DNA of 64,000 nucleotides, taken from assembly GCF_010729305.1 (NCBI RefSeq), contig NZ_AP022574.1, positions 682,001 to 746,000 of the forward strand, in the 5' to 3' direction. This stretch comes from Mycolicibacterium psychrotolerans. GTDB lineage: Bacteria; Actinomycetota; Actinomycetes; Mycobacteriales; Mycobacteriaceae. The position numbers were made by a program, and so were the translations under genes. Of this stretch, positions 46,146 to 54,355 are shown in pieces. The notes beneath the pieces are model-generated. The model worked only from the letters and a program-made list of their open reading frames with translations, made no database searches and was not told where the DNA came from. Within the stretch, counting starts at the first letter, position 1. Each line of letters begins with the position of its first letter.

Positions 46146-47228
46146 GTGCCGACTCCTGTCGCAAACATTCGCCGCGCGCTGTCCGGCGTCGCCGCCGCGG
46201 TGGTGTGCGCGGTGGTCGCGGCCGGGGTCACCGCACCGGCCGCCGCCGCGGCGAGCGCACGCGAGCTCCTCGCCGGCGCGATCGCCAACACCAAGGGCTC
46301 GTATCTGGTCTACAACTTCGGCGGCGGATTCCCCGCGCCGATGCTCGACGCCGGAGGTCGCTGGTACGAGATGACCAACGGCGGCCGGCTGATGATCATC
46401 AAGGCCGCGTCCACCCGGCTGGCCCCGCGGCTGCTCGCCGATTCGCACACCGGGTTCCAGGCCCGCTGCGAACGCGATCCGCGGGCGCGAACCGCCGAGG
46501 GCCTGCTCCAGGCCTCGGAGACCTACTCGCCGCTGCAGGCGTGGCAGGTGCTCGGGCAGCCGACGATCGCGATCAACGCCAACTTCTTCGACGTCCGCGG
46601 TCAGCAGGGCGGCTCGTGGAAGTCCACCGGGTGCAGCTCGCCGTTGGGCGCCTACGTCGACAACACCCGCAACCTGGGCCGCACCAACGCCGCGGTCACC
46701 GGCACGCTGGCCTACGCGGGCAAGCAGGGACTCTCGGGCGGCAACGAGAACTGGATGGTGCTCTCGACGATGATCCTTCCGGTGCAGGGCGCGCCGTTCG
46801 TCGTCCCGCCCCGCAGCGAGGACGACTTCGACGCGGCCTCGCCGGTGATCGCAGACCTGTTGGACAAGGGCACGCGGTTCGTCGCCGTCGCCGGTCTTCC
46901 CCTGCTGGCCCCCGGCGACACCGGCCAGATGAACGACCCCGGCCCGAGTGCGGCCCGCACCGCGATCGCCTATGTCCGCGACCGCGACGAGATGTACGTC
47001 TTCTCCGGCGGCAGCTACACCCCCGACCAGATCCAGGACCTGTTCCGCGGGCTGGGCAGCGATACGGCGATCCTGCTCGACGGCGGCGGGTCCTCGGCGA
47101 TCGTGCTGCGCCGCGACACCGGCGGCATGTGGGCGGGCGCGGGCTCCCCGCAGGGCTCCTGCGACACGATGGCGGTGCTGTGCGATTCGCACGAGCGGGC
47201 ACAGCCCGCCTGGCTCGCGTTCAACTAG
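46146..47228 (+). CDS. Secreted phosphodiester glycosidase (NAGPA domain)
   Basis: A 360-residue exported protein. The signal peptide ends near AAA-ASA, followed by the NAGPA/DUF2233 domain with AINANFFDVRGQQGG near the start and the conserved ILLDGGGSSAIVL near the end, where the metal and substrate site lies. Three or more Cys pairs (GCSSP, QARC, GSCDTMAVLC) suggest disulphides. Family enzymes hydrolyse GlcNAc-1-phosphodiesters and may act on cell-wall glycopolymers. GTG 46146 has a good RBS. Its stop lies in a CTAG that also contains the stop of the convergent kinase-like gene. Confidence 0.87.
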   Translation: MPTPVANIRRALSGVAAAVVCAVVAAGVTAPAAAAASARELLAGAIANTKGSYLVYNFGGGFPAPMLDAGGRWYEMTNGGRLMIIKAASTRLAPRLLADSHTGFQARCERDPRARTAEGLLQASETYSPLQAWQVLGQPTIAINANFFDVRGQQGGSWKSTGCSSPLGAYVDNTRNLGRTNAAVTGTLAYAGKQGLSGGNENWMVLSTMILPVQGAPFVVPPRSEDDFDAASPVIADLLDKGTRFVAVAGLPLLAPGDTGQMNDPGPSAARTAIAYVRDRDEMYVFSGGSYTPDQIQDLFRGLGSDTAILLDGGGSSAIVLRRDTGGMWAGAGSPQGSCDTMAVLCDSHERAQPAWLAFN

Positions 47229-48004
47229 AGCGCGCCGCGCGCCGCCGCGTGGGTCTGGTCGACGTAGCCCGCGCCGAACAGCACGACGTGGGCCAGCAGC
47301 GGGTAGAGCTGGTGCAGGCCGACCCGGCCCCGCCAGCCGTCGGCCAGCGGCCGCACGCTCTGGTAGCCGTCGAGCACGGCGTCGAGGTGCGGACAGCCGA
47401 ACAGCGCGAGCATCGCCAGATCGGTCTCCCGGTGGCCGCCGTGGGCGGCCGGGTCGATGAGCACCACGCCGTCGGGCGTCCACATCACGTTGCCGCTCCA
47501 CAGGTCGCCGTGCAACCGACTGGGCTGTTCGGCGGGGTCGTCGAAATCGCCTGCAAGACAACGGGAGATGACAGCCTGCACCGCCTCGCGGGTGGCCGCG
47601 TCCAGACGCACAGCGGCACGCTCGGCCATCGGCGCGAGCCGGCGAGTCGCGTAGAACCGGCCCCACGACGCGTCCCGGTCGTAGCTCATCGGCAGCGGCC
47701 GGCCGAGCGGGCCGAAGAATCCGGCCGGCGCCGTCCAGCCCTGCGGGGGCGCGCCGAAGCCGTCGGCACCCGCGGCGTGGGTGCGGGCCAGCCGCGCGCC
47801 GAACGCCACCGCGGCGCGCTCGGTCGGCGCGGCCGTCGTCAACCGCTCCAGCGTCAGCGACTGCTCGTCCACCGCCACCACCCGGGCGCACGGCACTCCC
47901 CCGTCGGCGGCCGAGAGCCAGTGCAGCCCCGCTGCTTCGCACGCGAAGAAGCCGGCCGGTGCCCGGGCGTCGCGTTTCACGTGGAACACGTCAGCCCTGC
48001 TCAC
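47225..48004 (-). CDS. Fructosamine kinase-family protein
   Basis: A 259-residue kinase-fold protein with the catalytic loop HGDLWSGNVMW and metal motif LIDPAAHGGHRETDLAML, standard for FN3K. The N-lobe is short (FACEAAGLHWLSAA, VVAVDEQSLTLERL). FN3Ks phosphorylate ketosamines so that glycated proteins can be repaired. GTG 48004 is one choice of start and overlaps the DUF1275 gene by 14 bases; later GTG codons are possible. It is on the same strand as the mce1 operon and only one gene behind it. Confidence 0.85.
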   Translation of the reverse strand: MSRADVFHVKRDARAPAGFFACEAAGLHWLSAADGGVPCARVVAVDEQSLTLERLTTAAPTERAAVAFGARLARTHAAGADGFGAPPQGWTAPAGFFGPLGRPLPMSYDRDASWGRFYATRRLAPMAERAAVRLDAATREAVQAVISRCLAGDFDDPAEQPSRLHGDLWSGNVMWTPDGVVLIDPAAHGGHRETDLAMLALFGCPHLDAVLDGYQSVRPLADGWRGRVGLHQLYPLLAHVVLFGAGYVDQTHAAARGAL

Positions 48005-48665
48005 CGAACCAGAAGATGGCCGCACTCACGGTGACGATCAGCGCCGCCAGTCCGATGATCGGCGCCACGGCGAACCGCGTCAGCGTCGCACCGACCCCCG
48101 CGCCCAGGCACATCGTCGCCACCACGCCGTAGCGCAGCTTCTCCCGGTCACCGGTACCGCCGGCCAGCCGGCTGTCGAAGCCGATCCCGACGATCGTCGA
48201 CGTCAGCACCGTGGTGGACAACTCCTGGATGCCGAACTGGCGGGCCGTCGCGTTCTGGGCACCGAACGCCACCGCGAGCCCGGCGATCAGGATGAGCTTG
48301 CGGTTGTCGTGATAGTCGAGCACCCCGGTACCGGCGAGCACCGCGAGCACGGCCAGCAGCACGGCCTCGGCGCCCAGCGCGGTGACGAGCCAGCGCCGCA
48401 GATGGCTCTCCAGGTGGCGCGACAGCCGACCGCCCACGATGGTGCCGAGGACGAAGCCCGCGAACGCGACGACCGCGGCGGTCAGGTCCACGCCGGAGTG
48501 CGGGACGAACCAGAACCCCAGGAAGATCACATTGCCGGTCATGTTCGCGACGAACACGTGCCCCAGGATCAGCACGCTGACCGCGTCGATGAGCCCCGTC
48601 GTGAAGGTGAGCAGCAGCAGCGCCGTCAGCGTCTGCCGGTACGACACCGGCGAGGGGGGCGCCAC
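47991..48665 (-). CDS. DUF1275 (YoaK-type) membrane protein
   Basis: A 224-residue, six-helix membrane protein with TTGLIDAVSVLILGHVFVA and NMTGNVIFLGF near the N-terminus, FGAQNATARQFGI and LTSTIVGIGFDSRL in the middle, characteristic of DUF1275. Start GTG 48665. It begins just 12 bases after the mam1D stop, on the same strand, so it may be the distal extension of the mce1 transcript. Function unknown. Confidence 0.87.
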   Translation of the reverse strand: MAPPSPVSYRQTLTALLLLTFTTGLIDAVSVLILGHVFVANMTGNVIFLGFWFVPHSGVDLTAAVVAFAGFVLGTIVGGRLSRHLESHLRRWLVTALGAEAVLLAVLAVLAGTGVLDYHDNRKLILIAGLAVAFGAQNATARQFGIQELSTTVLTSTIVGIGFDSRLAGGTGDREKLRYGVVATMCLGAGVGATLTRFAVAPIIGLAALIVTVSAAIFWFGEQG

Positions 48666-48677
48666 CGTCGGTCGGGT

Positions 48678-49526
48678 CTACAGCTTGGGGGTGAGGTCGA
48701 ACGAGGTGATGGTCGACATCCGGGTGATCAGCCACTCGCCGCCGTCGCGGGTCATCGTCAGCCGGTAGGACAGGTACCGCAGGGACGGGATGTTCTTGGT
48801 GACCGGGCTGGTGGCCACGGAGTTGGTGTAGACCAGCGCGGTCGCCTCGGTCGGCGTGTTGGCCGGCGACACGCTCTCCACCGCGGCGCCCACCACCTCG
48901 GTGGTGTTGGTGACCTGCGCCTGCTTGTTCGGTTCGACGATCGCGTCGATGTACTTGCGGTACTCGCCCGCGAAATCGCCGGCCAGGAACTTCGACGCCC
49001 GGTCGGCCAGCGTCGGCATGTCGTCGGGGGTGTAGGTCCACAGCGCGGTGATCGCGGCCGTCGCCGTGCGCGCGATCTCGATCTTGGTGGCGTTCAGCGC
49101 ACGCTGAGCCAGGTAGGGCTGCACCATCGCCCCGGCGAAGGCGCTGCCGCCGACGAACAGCACCGACGCGGCCACCGCCACGCCGATCGTCCGTGCGCCC
49201 GCGGGCCGGTGCGGCACCAGGACGACCTCGGCGGGAGGCTCGCTGTCGGCGTCGGTGTCGGTGTCTGCCGATGACGTCGTCGCCGTCGGTGACTCTGCGG
49301 CTCGGGCGGCGCGGGCGGCCTTGCCGACGGGCGTTTTCGGCTGGTCCTCGGCGGGCGCCTCGGGTGCCTCGGCTGCGTCGACTGTGTCGTTGTCGGGGGC
49401 GGCCACCGTCCGGCGCCGGAAGAACCGGCGGCGGCGCTGCGGTGTCTCCTCGAGGGTGTCGCCGGTCGAGGTGACGGCCTCGTCGTCGGTGGTCAGATCA
49501 CCTGAACCAGGTTGCTGATCTTCCAC
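48678..49526 (-). CDS. mam1D: Mce-associated membrane protein Mam1D (Rv0178-like)
   Basis: A 282-residue protein: a ~100-residue acidic, Arg/Pro-rich cytosolic N-terminus (with RRRRFFRRR), one membrane helix (~120-140) and an exported Mam domain (LADRASKFLAGDFAGEYRKY, RYLSYRLTMTRDGGEWLITR). No ATG or GTG exists after the mam1C stop until far inside, so GTG 49526, preceded by AAGGAAGGA, is the best start and overlaps mam1C by 34 bases. Last clear gene of the mce1 operon. Mam proteins are thought to stabilise the Mce complex. Confidence 0.87.
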   Translation of the reverse strand: MEDQQPGSGDLTTDDEAVTSTGDTLEETPQRRRRFFRRRTVAAPDNDTVDAAEAPEAPAEDQPKTPVGKAARAARAAESPTATTSSADTDTDADSEPPAEVVLVPHRPAGARTIGVAVAASVLFVGGSAFAGAMVQPYLAQRALNATKIEIARTATAAITALWTYTPDDMPTLADRASKFLAGDFAGEYRKYIDAIVEPNKQAQVTNTTEVVGAAVESVSPANTPTEATALVYTNSVATSPVTKNIPSLRYLSYRLTMTRDGGEWLITRMSTITSFDLTPKL

Positions 49527-50044
49527 TGCTGTCCTTCCTTGATCGTCGTGGCGATCCAGCGACTCCCACTCTCGATCGTCGTCTTGCCGTCCGGCGACTT
49601 CGAGGTCACCTTGGTCGCGATCAGGACGTCGGCGCTGCCGTCGTCGTTCCACCGCTGCACGCCGGCCTCCAGCACCGCACCGGTCGTGGGTTCGGCCTGG
49701 GCCACCTGGAGCAGGATCGCGTTCTGCTTCTCCTTGAAGTTCTTGGCGAACTCGCCGGTGGCCTGCGCGGCGATCCGGTCGGTGTAGGCGTTGGCGTTGA
49801 ACGGGTCCAGGCTGGTGTAGGTCGTCATGAACTCGCGGGCGTAGCCCAGGGCGGCCGCCTCGGTGAGCGACTGCCGACGATCCGACTCGTGCCGGACGAG
49901 CATGAACGTGCTGGCCGTCAGTGCCGCCGCGACGACGAGCGCCGCGACGACCGACACCGCGGCCAGCCCCCACCGCCGCGGTGGGCGCGGGGTGCGGGTG
50001 AAGTAGTCGGCGGCGGTGTCGTCGACCCTGCGGCGCGGACTCAC
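49493..50044 (-). CDS. mam1C: Mce-associated membrane protein Mam1C (Rv0177-like)
   Basis: A 183-residue protein: short basic N-terminus (RRRVDDTAADYFTR), a membrane helix (~27-49), and a Mam domain ending DGKTTIESGSRWIATTIKEG then QQWKISNLVQVI. The GTG at 50044 overlaps the mam1B stop (GTGA). Length equals the M. tuberculosis protein. It is a paralogue of OmamA and Mam1D, part of the accessory set for the Mce1 lipid importer. Confidence 0.92.
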   Translation of the reverse strand: MSPRRRVDDTAADYFTRTPRPPRRWGLAAVSVVAALVVAAALTASTFMLVRHESDRRQSLTEAAALGYAREFMTTYTSLDPFNANAYTDRIAAQATGEFAKNFKEKQNAILLQVAQAEPTTGAVLEAGVQRWNDDGSADVLIATKVTSKSPDGKTTIESGSRWIATTIKEGQQWKISNLVQVI

Positions 50045-51021
50045 TGCCGCGCCTGGTTCATTTGCGGCTTCTTCAGCACCGTCAGGTTCGCGACCTTCCA
50101 CTGGCCGTCGGACGACCGGTCGAAGTCCACCCGCACCGTCGCGGTGATGAACTTCAGGTCCTTGGGATCGTCGCCACGCTGCCCCTGCATCGCCATCAGC
50201 ATGGACACCTGATCCGGCGTCACCGGCGGGTTCGTCAGCACCGCGCTGCTCACCGCCCAGTACTCGTTGGACGTCACGCCCGCCTTCTGGGCGGCCTGCT
50301 GCTGCGCGATCAACTGCGCACGGTAGCCGTCGGTGGTCAGGCCCTGCGCGCGGGCGAAGTCGGAAGGCATCGTGTCGGCGCCGTAGCTGAGCATCTGCTC
50401 GACGATCCGCGGCCCCTGCTCGGCGATCTGCGCTTTCGCCGCGTCGACGGCGCGCTCATGCCGGTACACGGCGAGGTAACCGAGGCCCGCGGCCGCGGCG
50501 CACAGCAGCGCCACCGCGATCAGGAACACGGCCACCAACCGGCGCATGTCGCGGCGGGGCCGCGCGACGCGCAGCACCTCGGTGCGGGCCAGCAGGTCGG
50601 CGAAGGTGCGGCGGCGCCGGTCCCACAGCGGCCACAACCATCCGACGAAGACCGCCAGCGTGTCCACCAGGTGGGCCAGTTCGCGCAGGGTCAACCGGGC
50701 GATGCCGACGGGTGCGCCGCTGCGGTCGCGCACCGCGATGCCGCACACCGCGCGGCCCAGCGTCCATCCGGTCGCGGCGGGTGCCACCAATCGGTTGAAC
50801 GCCATCGCGAACAGCGCCGCCGCCCCCGCCCCGGTGAACACCCAGCGCGCCCAACCGTCGGCGGGCGACGCCAGCGCCAGCAGCGCCATCGTCGCGCCCA
50901 CGGCGGCGCCGGGCACGATGTCGACCGCGAACGCGCCCGCCCGCGTCGCCCAGGACGCCGGCGTCGGATCCGGCGCGGCGTCCTCGGCTCGCGACGCGGA
51001 GATCGGGAGGACGACCGTCAC
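50041..51021 (-). CDS. mam1B: RDD-domain Mce-associated protein Mam1B (Rv0176-like)
   Basis: A 326-residue protein combining an N-terminal RDD-type membrane domain (ATRAGAFAVDIVPGAAVGA, GWTLGRAVCGIAVRDRSG, DRRRRTFADLLARTEVL; several helices) with a further membrane helix (~155-180) and a C-terminal Mam domain ending QWKVANLTVLKKPQM. The GTG at 51021 overlaps the mam1A stop. The RDD-Mam fusion is a known feature of mce operons. Probably anchors the complex in the membrane. Confidence 0.92.
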   Translation of the reverse strand: MTVVLPISASRAEDAAPDPTPASWATRAGAFAVDIVPGAAVGATMALLALASPADGWARWVFTGAGAAALFAMAFNRLVAPAATGWTLGRAVCGIAVRDRSGAPVGIARLTLRELAHLVDTLAVFVGWLWPLWDRRRRTFADLLARTEVLRVARPRRDMRRLVAVFLIAVALLCAAAAGLGYLAVYRHERAVDAAKAQIAEQGPRIVEQMLSYGADTMPSDFARAQGLTTDGYRAQLIAQQQAAQKAGVTSNEYWAVSSAVLTNPPVTPDQVSMLMAMQGQRGDDPKDLKFITATVRVDFDRSSDGQWKVANLTVLKKPQMNQARQ

Positions 51022-51674
51022 GAGGTGACCTGGTCCAGCTTGGCGATCCGGTAGCGGCCCTCGTCGAAGGCCATCGTGGCGCGCAACCGGTAACCGACCT
51101 GCTGGTCGGCCGCCTCGGAGTTGGTGATCTTCACCCGCACCGCGACCAGCACGCTGATCGACCCGTCGTCGTTGTGGCGCTCGACCGCGGCGCGCAGGTC
51201 GTCGACGGCGACCCGAGCGTTGGCCGCCTGGTACGCCTCGGCGACCACGCTGCTGAACAGTCCGGCCTGCACGCCGAAGTCGCCGGTCGAGCAGTCGAGG
51301 ATCTTGGATTGCGCGGCGGTCATTGCCGCGGTGTCGGGAGCCTGGGTGGCCGCCACGCACTCCTTGGCGGCCGCGAGCGCCGCGTCGTCGCTGCGCGCGA
51401 TCGCCGCACCCCGCTGGTCGGCACGCAGCGCGAAGTATCCCCCGGCCACTGCTCCGCCGGTGAGCAGAACCAGCACCAGGGTCAGCGCAGCGATCCAGCC
51501 GGCGCCCAGCCGGGACGGCCGGCGCGGATCGGTCGGTTCTTCGACGGACGTGGTCTCCGGCGCCTCGGATTCCTGCCCGCCGGTGTCGATCCCCGGGTCG
51601 CTTCGCTCCTGCCCGCCGGTCTCGTCAGTATCGATGGGGGGGTTCAGCCGGCTGGTGCCAGCATCTCCTTCCAT
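51018..51674 (-). CDS. mam1A: Mce-associated membrane protein Mam1A (Rv0175-like)
   Basis: A 218-residue protein: an acidic ~55-residue cytosolic N-terminus, a single membrane helix (~60-85) and a Mam domain (AVEHNDD-like AAVERHNDDGSISVLVAVRV, ending EGRYRIAKLDQVTS). ATG 51674 has AGGAGA in front and overlaps the mce1F end by 31 bases. First of four accessory genes after the six mce genes. Confidence 0.91.
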   Translation of the reverse strand: MEGDAGTSRLNPPIDTDETGGQERSDPGIDTGGQESEAPETTSVEEPTDPRRPSRLGAGWIAALTLVLVLLTGGAVAGGYFALRADQRGAAIARSDDAALAAAKECVAATQAPDTAAMTAAQSKILDCSTGDFGVQAGLFSSVVAEAYQAANARVAVDDLRAAVERHNDDGSISVLVAVRVKITNSEAADQQVGYRLRATMAFDEGRYRIAKLDQVTS

Positions 51675-53206
51675 CCGTCGTCTCCTGGGTTCGTCGAATT
51701 CGTGACGTTGTATCGCACACCGTCAGGCCCCACCACTTCACCGCTCTGTGGGCTGTACGCCGCGGTGGAGCCGGGCGGGCCCTGTGCGGGAGTGTAGATG
51801 CACGGGTTGGGCTGTTGACCGCTGCAGCTGACGGTACCCGAGCCTGGTGCGCTGATCGGGTCGCTGACCGGCGCGGTACTCGGCACGGGCGGCAACTTGT
51901 CGGCGGGCAACGGGTTGGTCCCGTTGTTGATCGACGGCGCCGGGATCACCCGGCCGGGGTCGACACCCTGGTCACACCGGGCGCCGGGCGCCGGGCAGGA
52001 CAGGATCTGGTTCGGGTCGCCGTACCAGGGGTTGGTGCCCAGCGGGACGTAGGGCTCGGTGCTGTGGCACTCGCGCGGCGTGGCCGCCCGCTTGCCCGGC
52101 ACATCGGCGCACGGATAGTTGCGCGCGCCGCGCACCACGTTGCCCTGGTAGTCCTTCGGAATCTTGCAGTAGGTGCCCGACGGTAGCGGCGCCATGCTGG
52201 TGTCGGCAGGCGAACGCCACTCCGAGGCCGGCAGGAAGCCGGTCAGGCACGGCGGCGGCAGGTTGATCGACAGACCGAAGTGCAACAGACCCTCGTTCTC
52301 GAAGATCGTGCCGGCCTGCGACAGTGCCGCGCCCTGGGGCAGGATCACCAGCGCCTGCTCGAGGCCCTTGTTGTAGCGCTTGAGCATGTCGATCACCACG
52401 GACAGGTTCGCCAGTGTCTGGGGCAGCGAGTCGCGGACGTCGTTGAACACCGTCGACACCTGATCCAGCGTCGGCGCGGCCTGCTGCAGGCCGCTGCGCA
52501 GCGCGGCGTCCTGCTCGGCCGTCTGCCCGGCGATGACGTTCAGGTTGCGCGACCACTGGCCGATCGCATCCCCCGACTGCACCTGGCTGTCGAGGATCGG
52601 CGCCGAGTTCGCGATGATGTCGTTGACCTGCGGCAGGTTGTCGCGGAACCCCTCGGCCAGGTTGGTGGTCGATTCGACGAGCCGCTGCAGCGACGGGCCC
52701 AGACCGCCGACCGCCGCCGAGGTCTCGGTCAGCAGTGAGTCGATCTTCTCCTTCGGCAGCACCGCAAGACCGCGGTTGGCCGCGTCGAGCGCGGGACCGA
52801 CCTCGGCCGGCACCGTGCTCTTGGTGATCGTCTGACCGGGGCTGAGGTACTGCTTGGTGTCGGCGGCGGGCACCAGGTCGAGGTACTGCTCGCCGATCGC
52901 CGAGACCGAGTGCACCTCGGCGGTCACATCGACCGGGATCTTGAAGTCTTTGCTGATGCTCATCGTCGCCCTGGCGCCGTTCTCGGTCGGCTCGACCTCG
53001 GTCACCTTGCCGATCTGGGTGCCGCGATAGGTCACGTTGCCGGTGGCGTAGAGCCCGCCCGAGCGGGGCAGCTGCGCGTACAGCGTGTACTGCCCGACGC
53101 CGGCGAGGCTCGGCAGCCGCAGGTAGTACAGCCCCAGCACCGCGACCGCGGCGACCGTGAGGATCGTGAAGATGACCAGCTGGATCTTGATGAACCGGGT
53201 CAACAT
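51644..53206 (-). CDS. mce1F: Mce-family lipid-transfer protein Mce1F
   Basis: A 520-residue protein with an N-terminal membrane helix (~8-28), an MCE domain (YTLYAQLPRSGGLYATGNVT, RGTQIGKVTEVEPTENG; ~38-115), a long helical domain that forms the hexameric tube, and a Cys/Pro-rich C-terminal tail. Three bases separate it from mce1E. It is the sixth subunit of the Mce1 channel that carries fatty and mycolic acids across the periplasm. The ~130-residue tail with paired Cys probably lies outside the tube. Confidence 0.95.
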   Translation of the reverse strand: MLTRFIKIQLVIFTILTVAAVAVLGLYYLRLPSLAGVGQYTLYAQLPRSGGLYATGNVTYRGTQIGKVTEVEPTENGARATMSISKDFKIPVDVTAEVHSVSAIGEQYLDLVPAADTKQYLSPGQTITKSTVPAEVGPALDAANRGLAVLPKEKIDSLLTETSAAVGGLGPSLQRLVESTTNLAEGFRDNLPQVNDIIANSAPILDSQVQSGDAIGQWSRNLNVIAGQTAEQDAALRSGLQQAAPTLDQVSTVFNDVRDSLPQTLANLSVVIDMLKRYNKGLEQALVILPQGAALSQAGTIFENEGLLHFGLSINLPPPCLTGFLPASEWRSPADTSMAPLPSGTYCKIPKDYQGNVVRGARNYPCADVPGKRAATPRECHSTEPYVPLGTNPWYGDPNQILSCPAPGARCDQGVDPGRVIPAPSINNGTNPLPADKLPPVPSTAPVSDPISAPGSGTVSCSGQQPNPCIYTPAQGPPGSTAAYSPQSGEVVGPDGVRYNVTNSTNPGDDGWKEMLAPAG

Positions 53207-53209
53207 CGC

Positions 53210-54355
53210 TCACTCACCCCTTTCCACCAGCGGTCCGCCCGGCACGTCGTGCGGGTTCGGCGTGAACCGCACATCCGGGATCATCGTGTTCGGGTCGCGG
53301 CCCCACGACTGCTCCAGCGCCCGCAGCATGCCCGAGACGCCCGTGCCGCTCAGGAAGCCGTTGTCGATGGCCGACAGCGTCAGGTCCACCAGCAGCGAGA
53401 CGTTGATGTAGTCGCCGCGCACCACCTTCGGCACGTTCTCGATGCTGAACGGCGCGGTGAACAGCAGCTTGAGCGCGCCGAGCGTGTACGGCCCGGCCTT
53501 GCCCAGCTCGCGCAGCGGCCGCTGCAGGTTCGCCAGGTTGGTGTTCAGGTCACCGCTGGCGGGCGCCAGCGCGTCGTCGGCCGCATTGCTGATCCGGCCC
53601 AGCGCCTGCACCGCGTCGGCGAACAGATCACGGGTGTCGGCGAAATGCTTGATCAGCGGCGGGAACTCGGTGAGCACCTGATCGAGCGTGTCGTTGCGCT
53701 GCTCGACGATCGACAGCAACCGGTTCGTCGAATCGATCGCGCGGGTGATGTCGTCGCGCTGCTTGTTCAGCTCGTCGGTGAACGTGTCCAGCTTGCCCAG
53801 GAAGTCGCGGATCTGGTCGGACCGGCCGTTGAGGACGTTGAAGATCTCCGACTGGATGGTCTCCAGGTTTGACACGCCACCGCCGGTGAGGATCGAAGCG
53901 ATGCTGGCCAGCACCCGCTCGGTGGTCGGGAACGCCGAGGCGTTCTTCAGCGGGATGGTGTCACCGGTCTCGAGCTTCTGCGGCGACGGGTCCGGCGGCG
54001 GGTCGAGTTGGACGTGCTGGGAGCCCAGCAGGCTGGTCTGACCGATCTTGGCCAGCGTGTTGACCGGCAACTGCACGGACTTGTCCAGATCCAGCGTCAG
54101 CGTGGCGACCCAGTTCTTCAGCTCGATGGAGCGGACCCGTCCGACGTACACGTCGGAGACCCGCACCCGGCTGTTCACGTTGAGCGCCAACGTGTCCGGC
54201 ATCTGCACGTAGATCGTCGTGTGGTCCGGGCCGGTGCCGGGGCCACCCGGCAGCGGCACGTTCGCGATGCCCTTCCACGAGCCGCACGACGTCAGCACCA
54301 TGGCGGCGGCCCCGAGCGCCACCGCCCGTTGCCCGAACTTCGCCATGCTTCTCAC
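53210..54355 (-). CDS. mce1E: Mce-family lipoprotein Mce1E (LprK)
   Basis: A 381-residue lipoprotein: signal peptide with lipobox LTSC (Cys24), MCE domain (~45-125; RVRVSDVYVGRVRSIEL) and the helical DUF3407-like region. It is the only lipidated member of the set, as in M. tuberculosis LprK. The GTG at 54355 overlaps the mce1D stop (GTGA); an ATG three codons later is also possible. The lipid anchor probably positions the tube at the membrane. Confidence 0.95.
   Translation of the reverse strand: MRSMAKFGQRAVALGAAAMVLTSCGSWKGIANVPLPGGPGTGPDHTTIYVQMPDTLALNVNSRVRVSDVYVGRVRSIELKNWVATLTLDLDKSVQLPVNTLAKIGQTSLLGSQHVQLDPPPDPSPQKLETGDTIPLKNASAFPTTERVLASIASILTGGGVSNLETIQSEIFNVLNGRSDQIRDFLGKLDTFTDELNKQRDDITRAIDSTNRLLSIVEQRNDTLDQVLTEFPPLIKHFADTRDLFADAVQALGRISNAADDALAPASGDLNTNLANLQRPLRELGKAGPYTLGALKLLFTAPFSIENVPKVVRGDYINVSLLVDLTLSAIDNGFLSGTGVSGMLRALEQSWGRDPNTMIPDVRFTPNPHDVPGGPLVERGE

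Noticed and set aside
48678..49973. A 431-residue Mam1D starting at 49973
   Set aside because: The extra N-terminal part is out-of-frame mam1C sequence with no Mam features; GTG 49526 with a good ribosome-binding site gives a normal protein.
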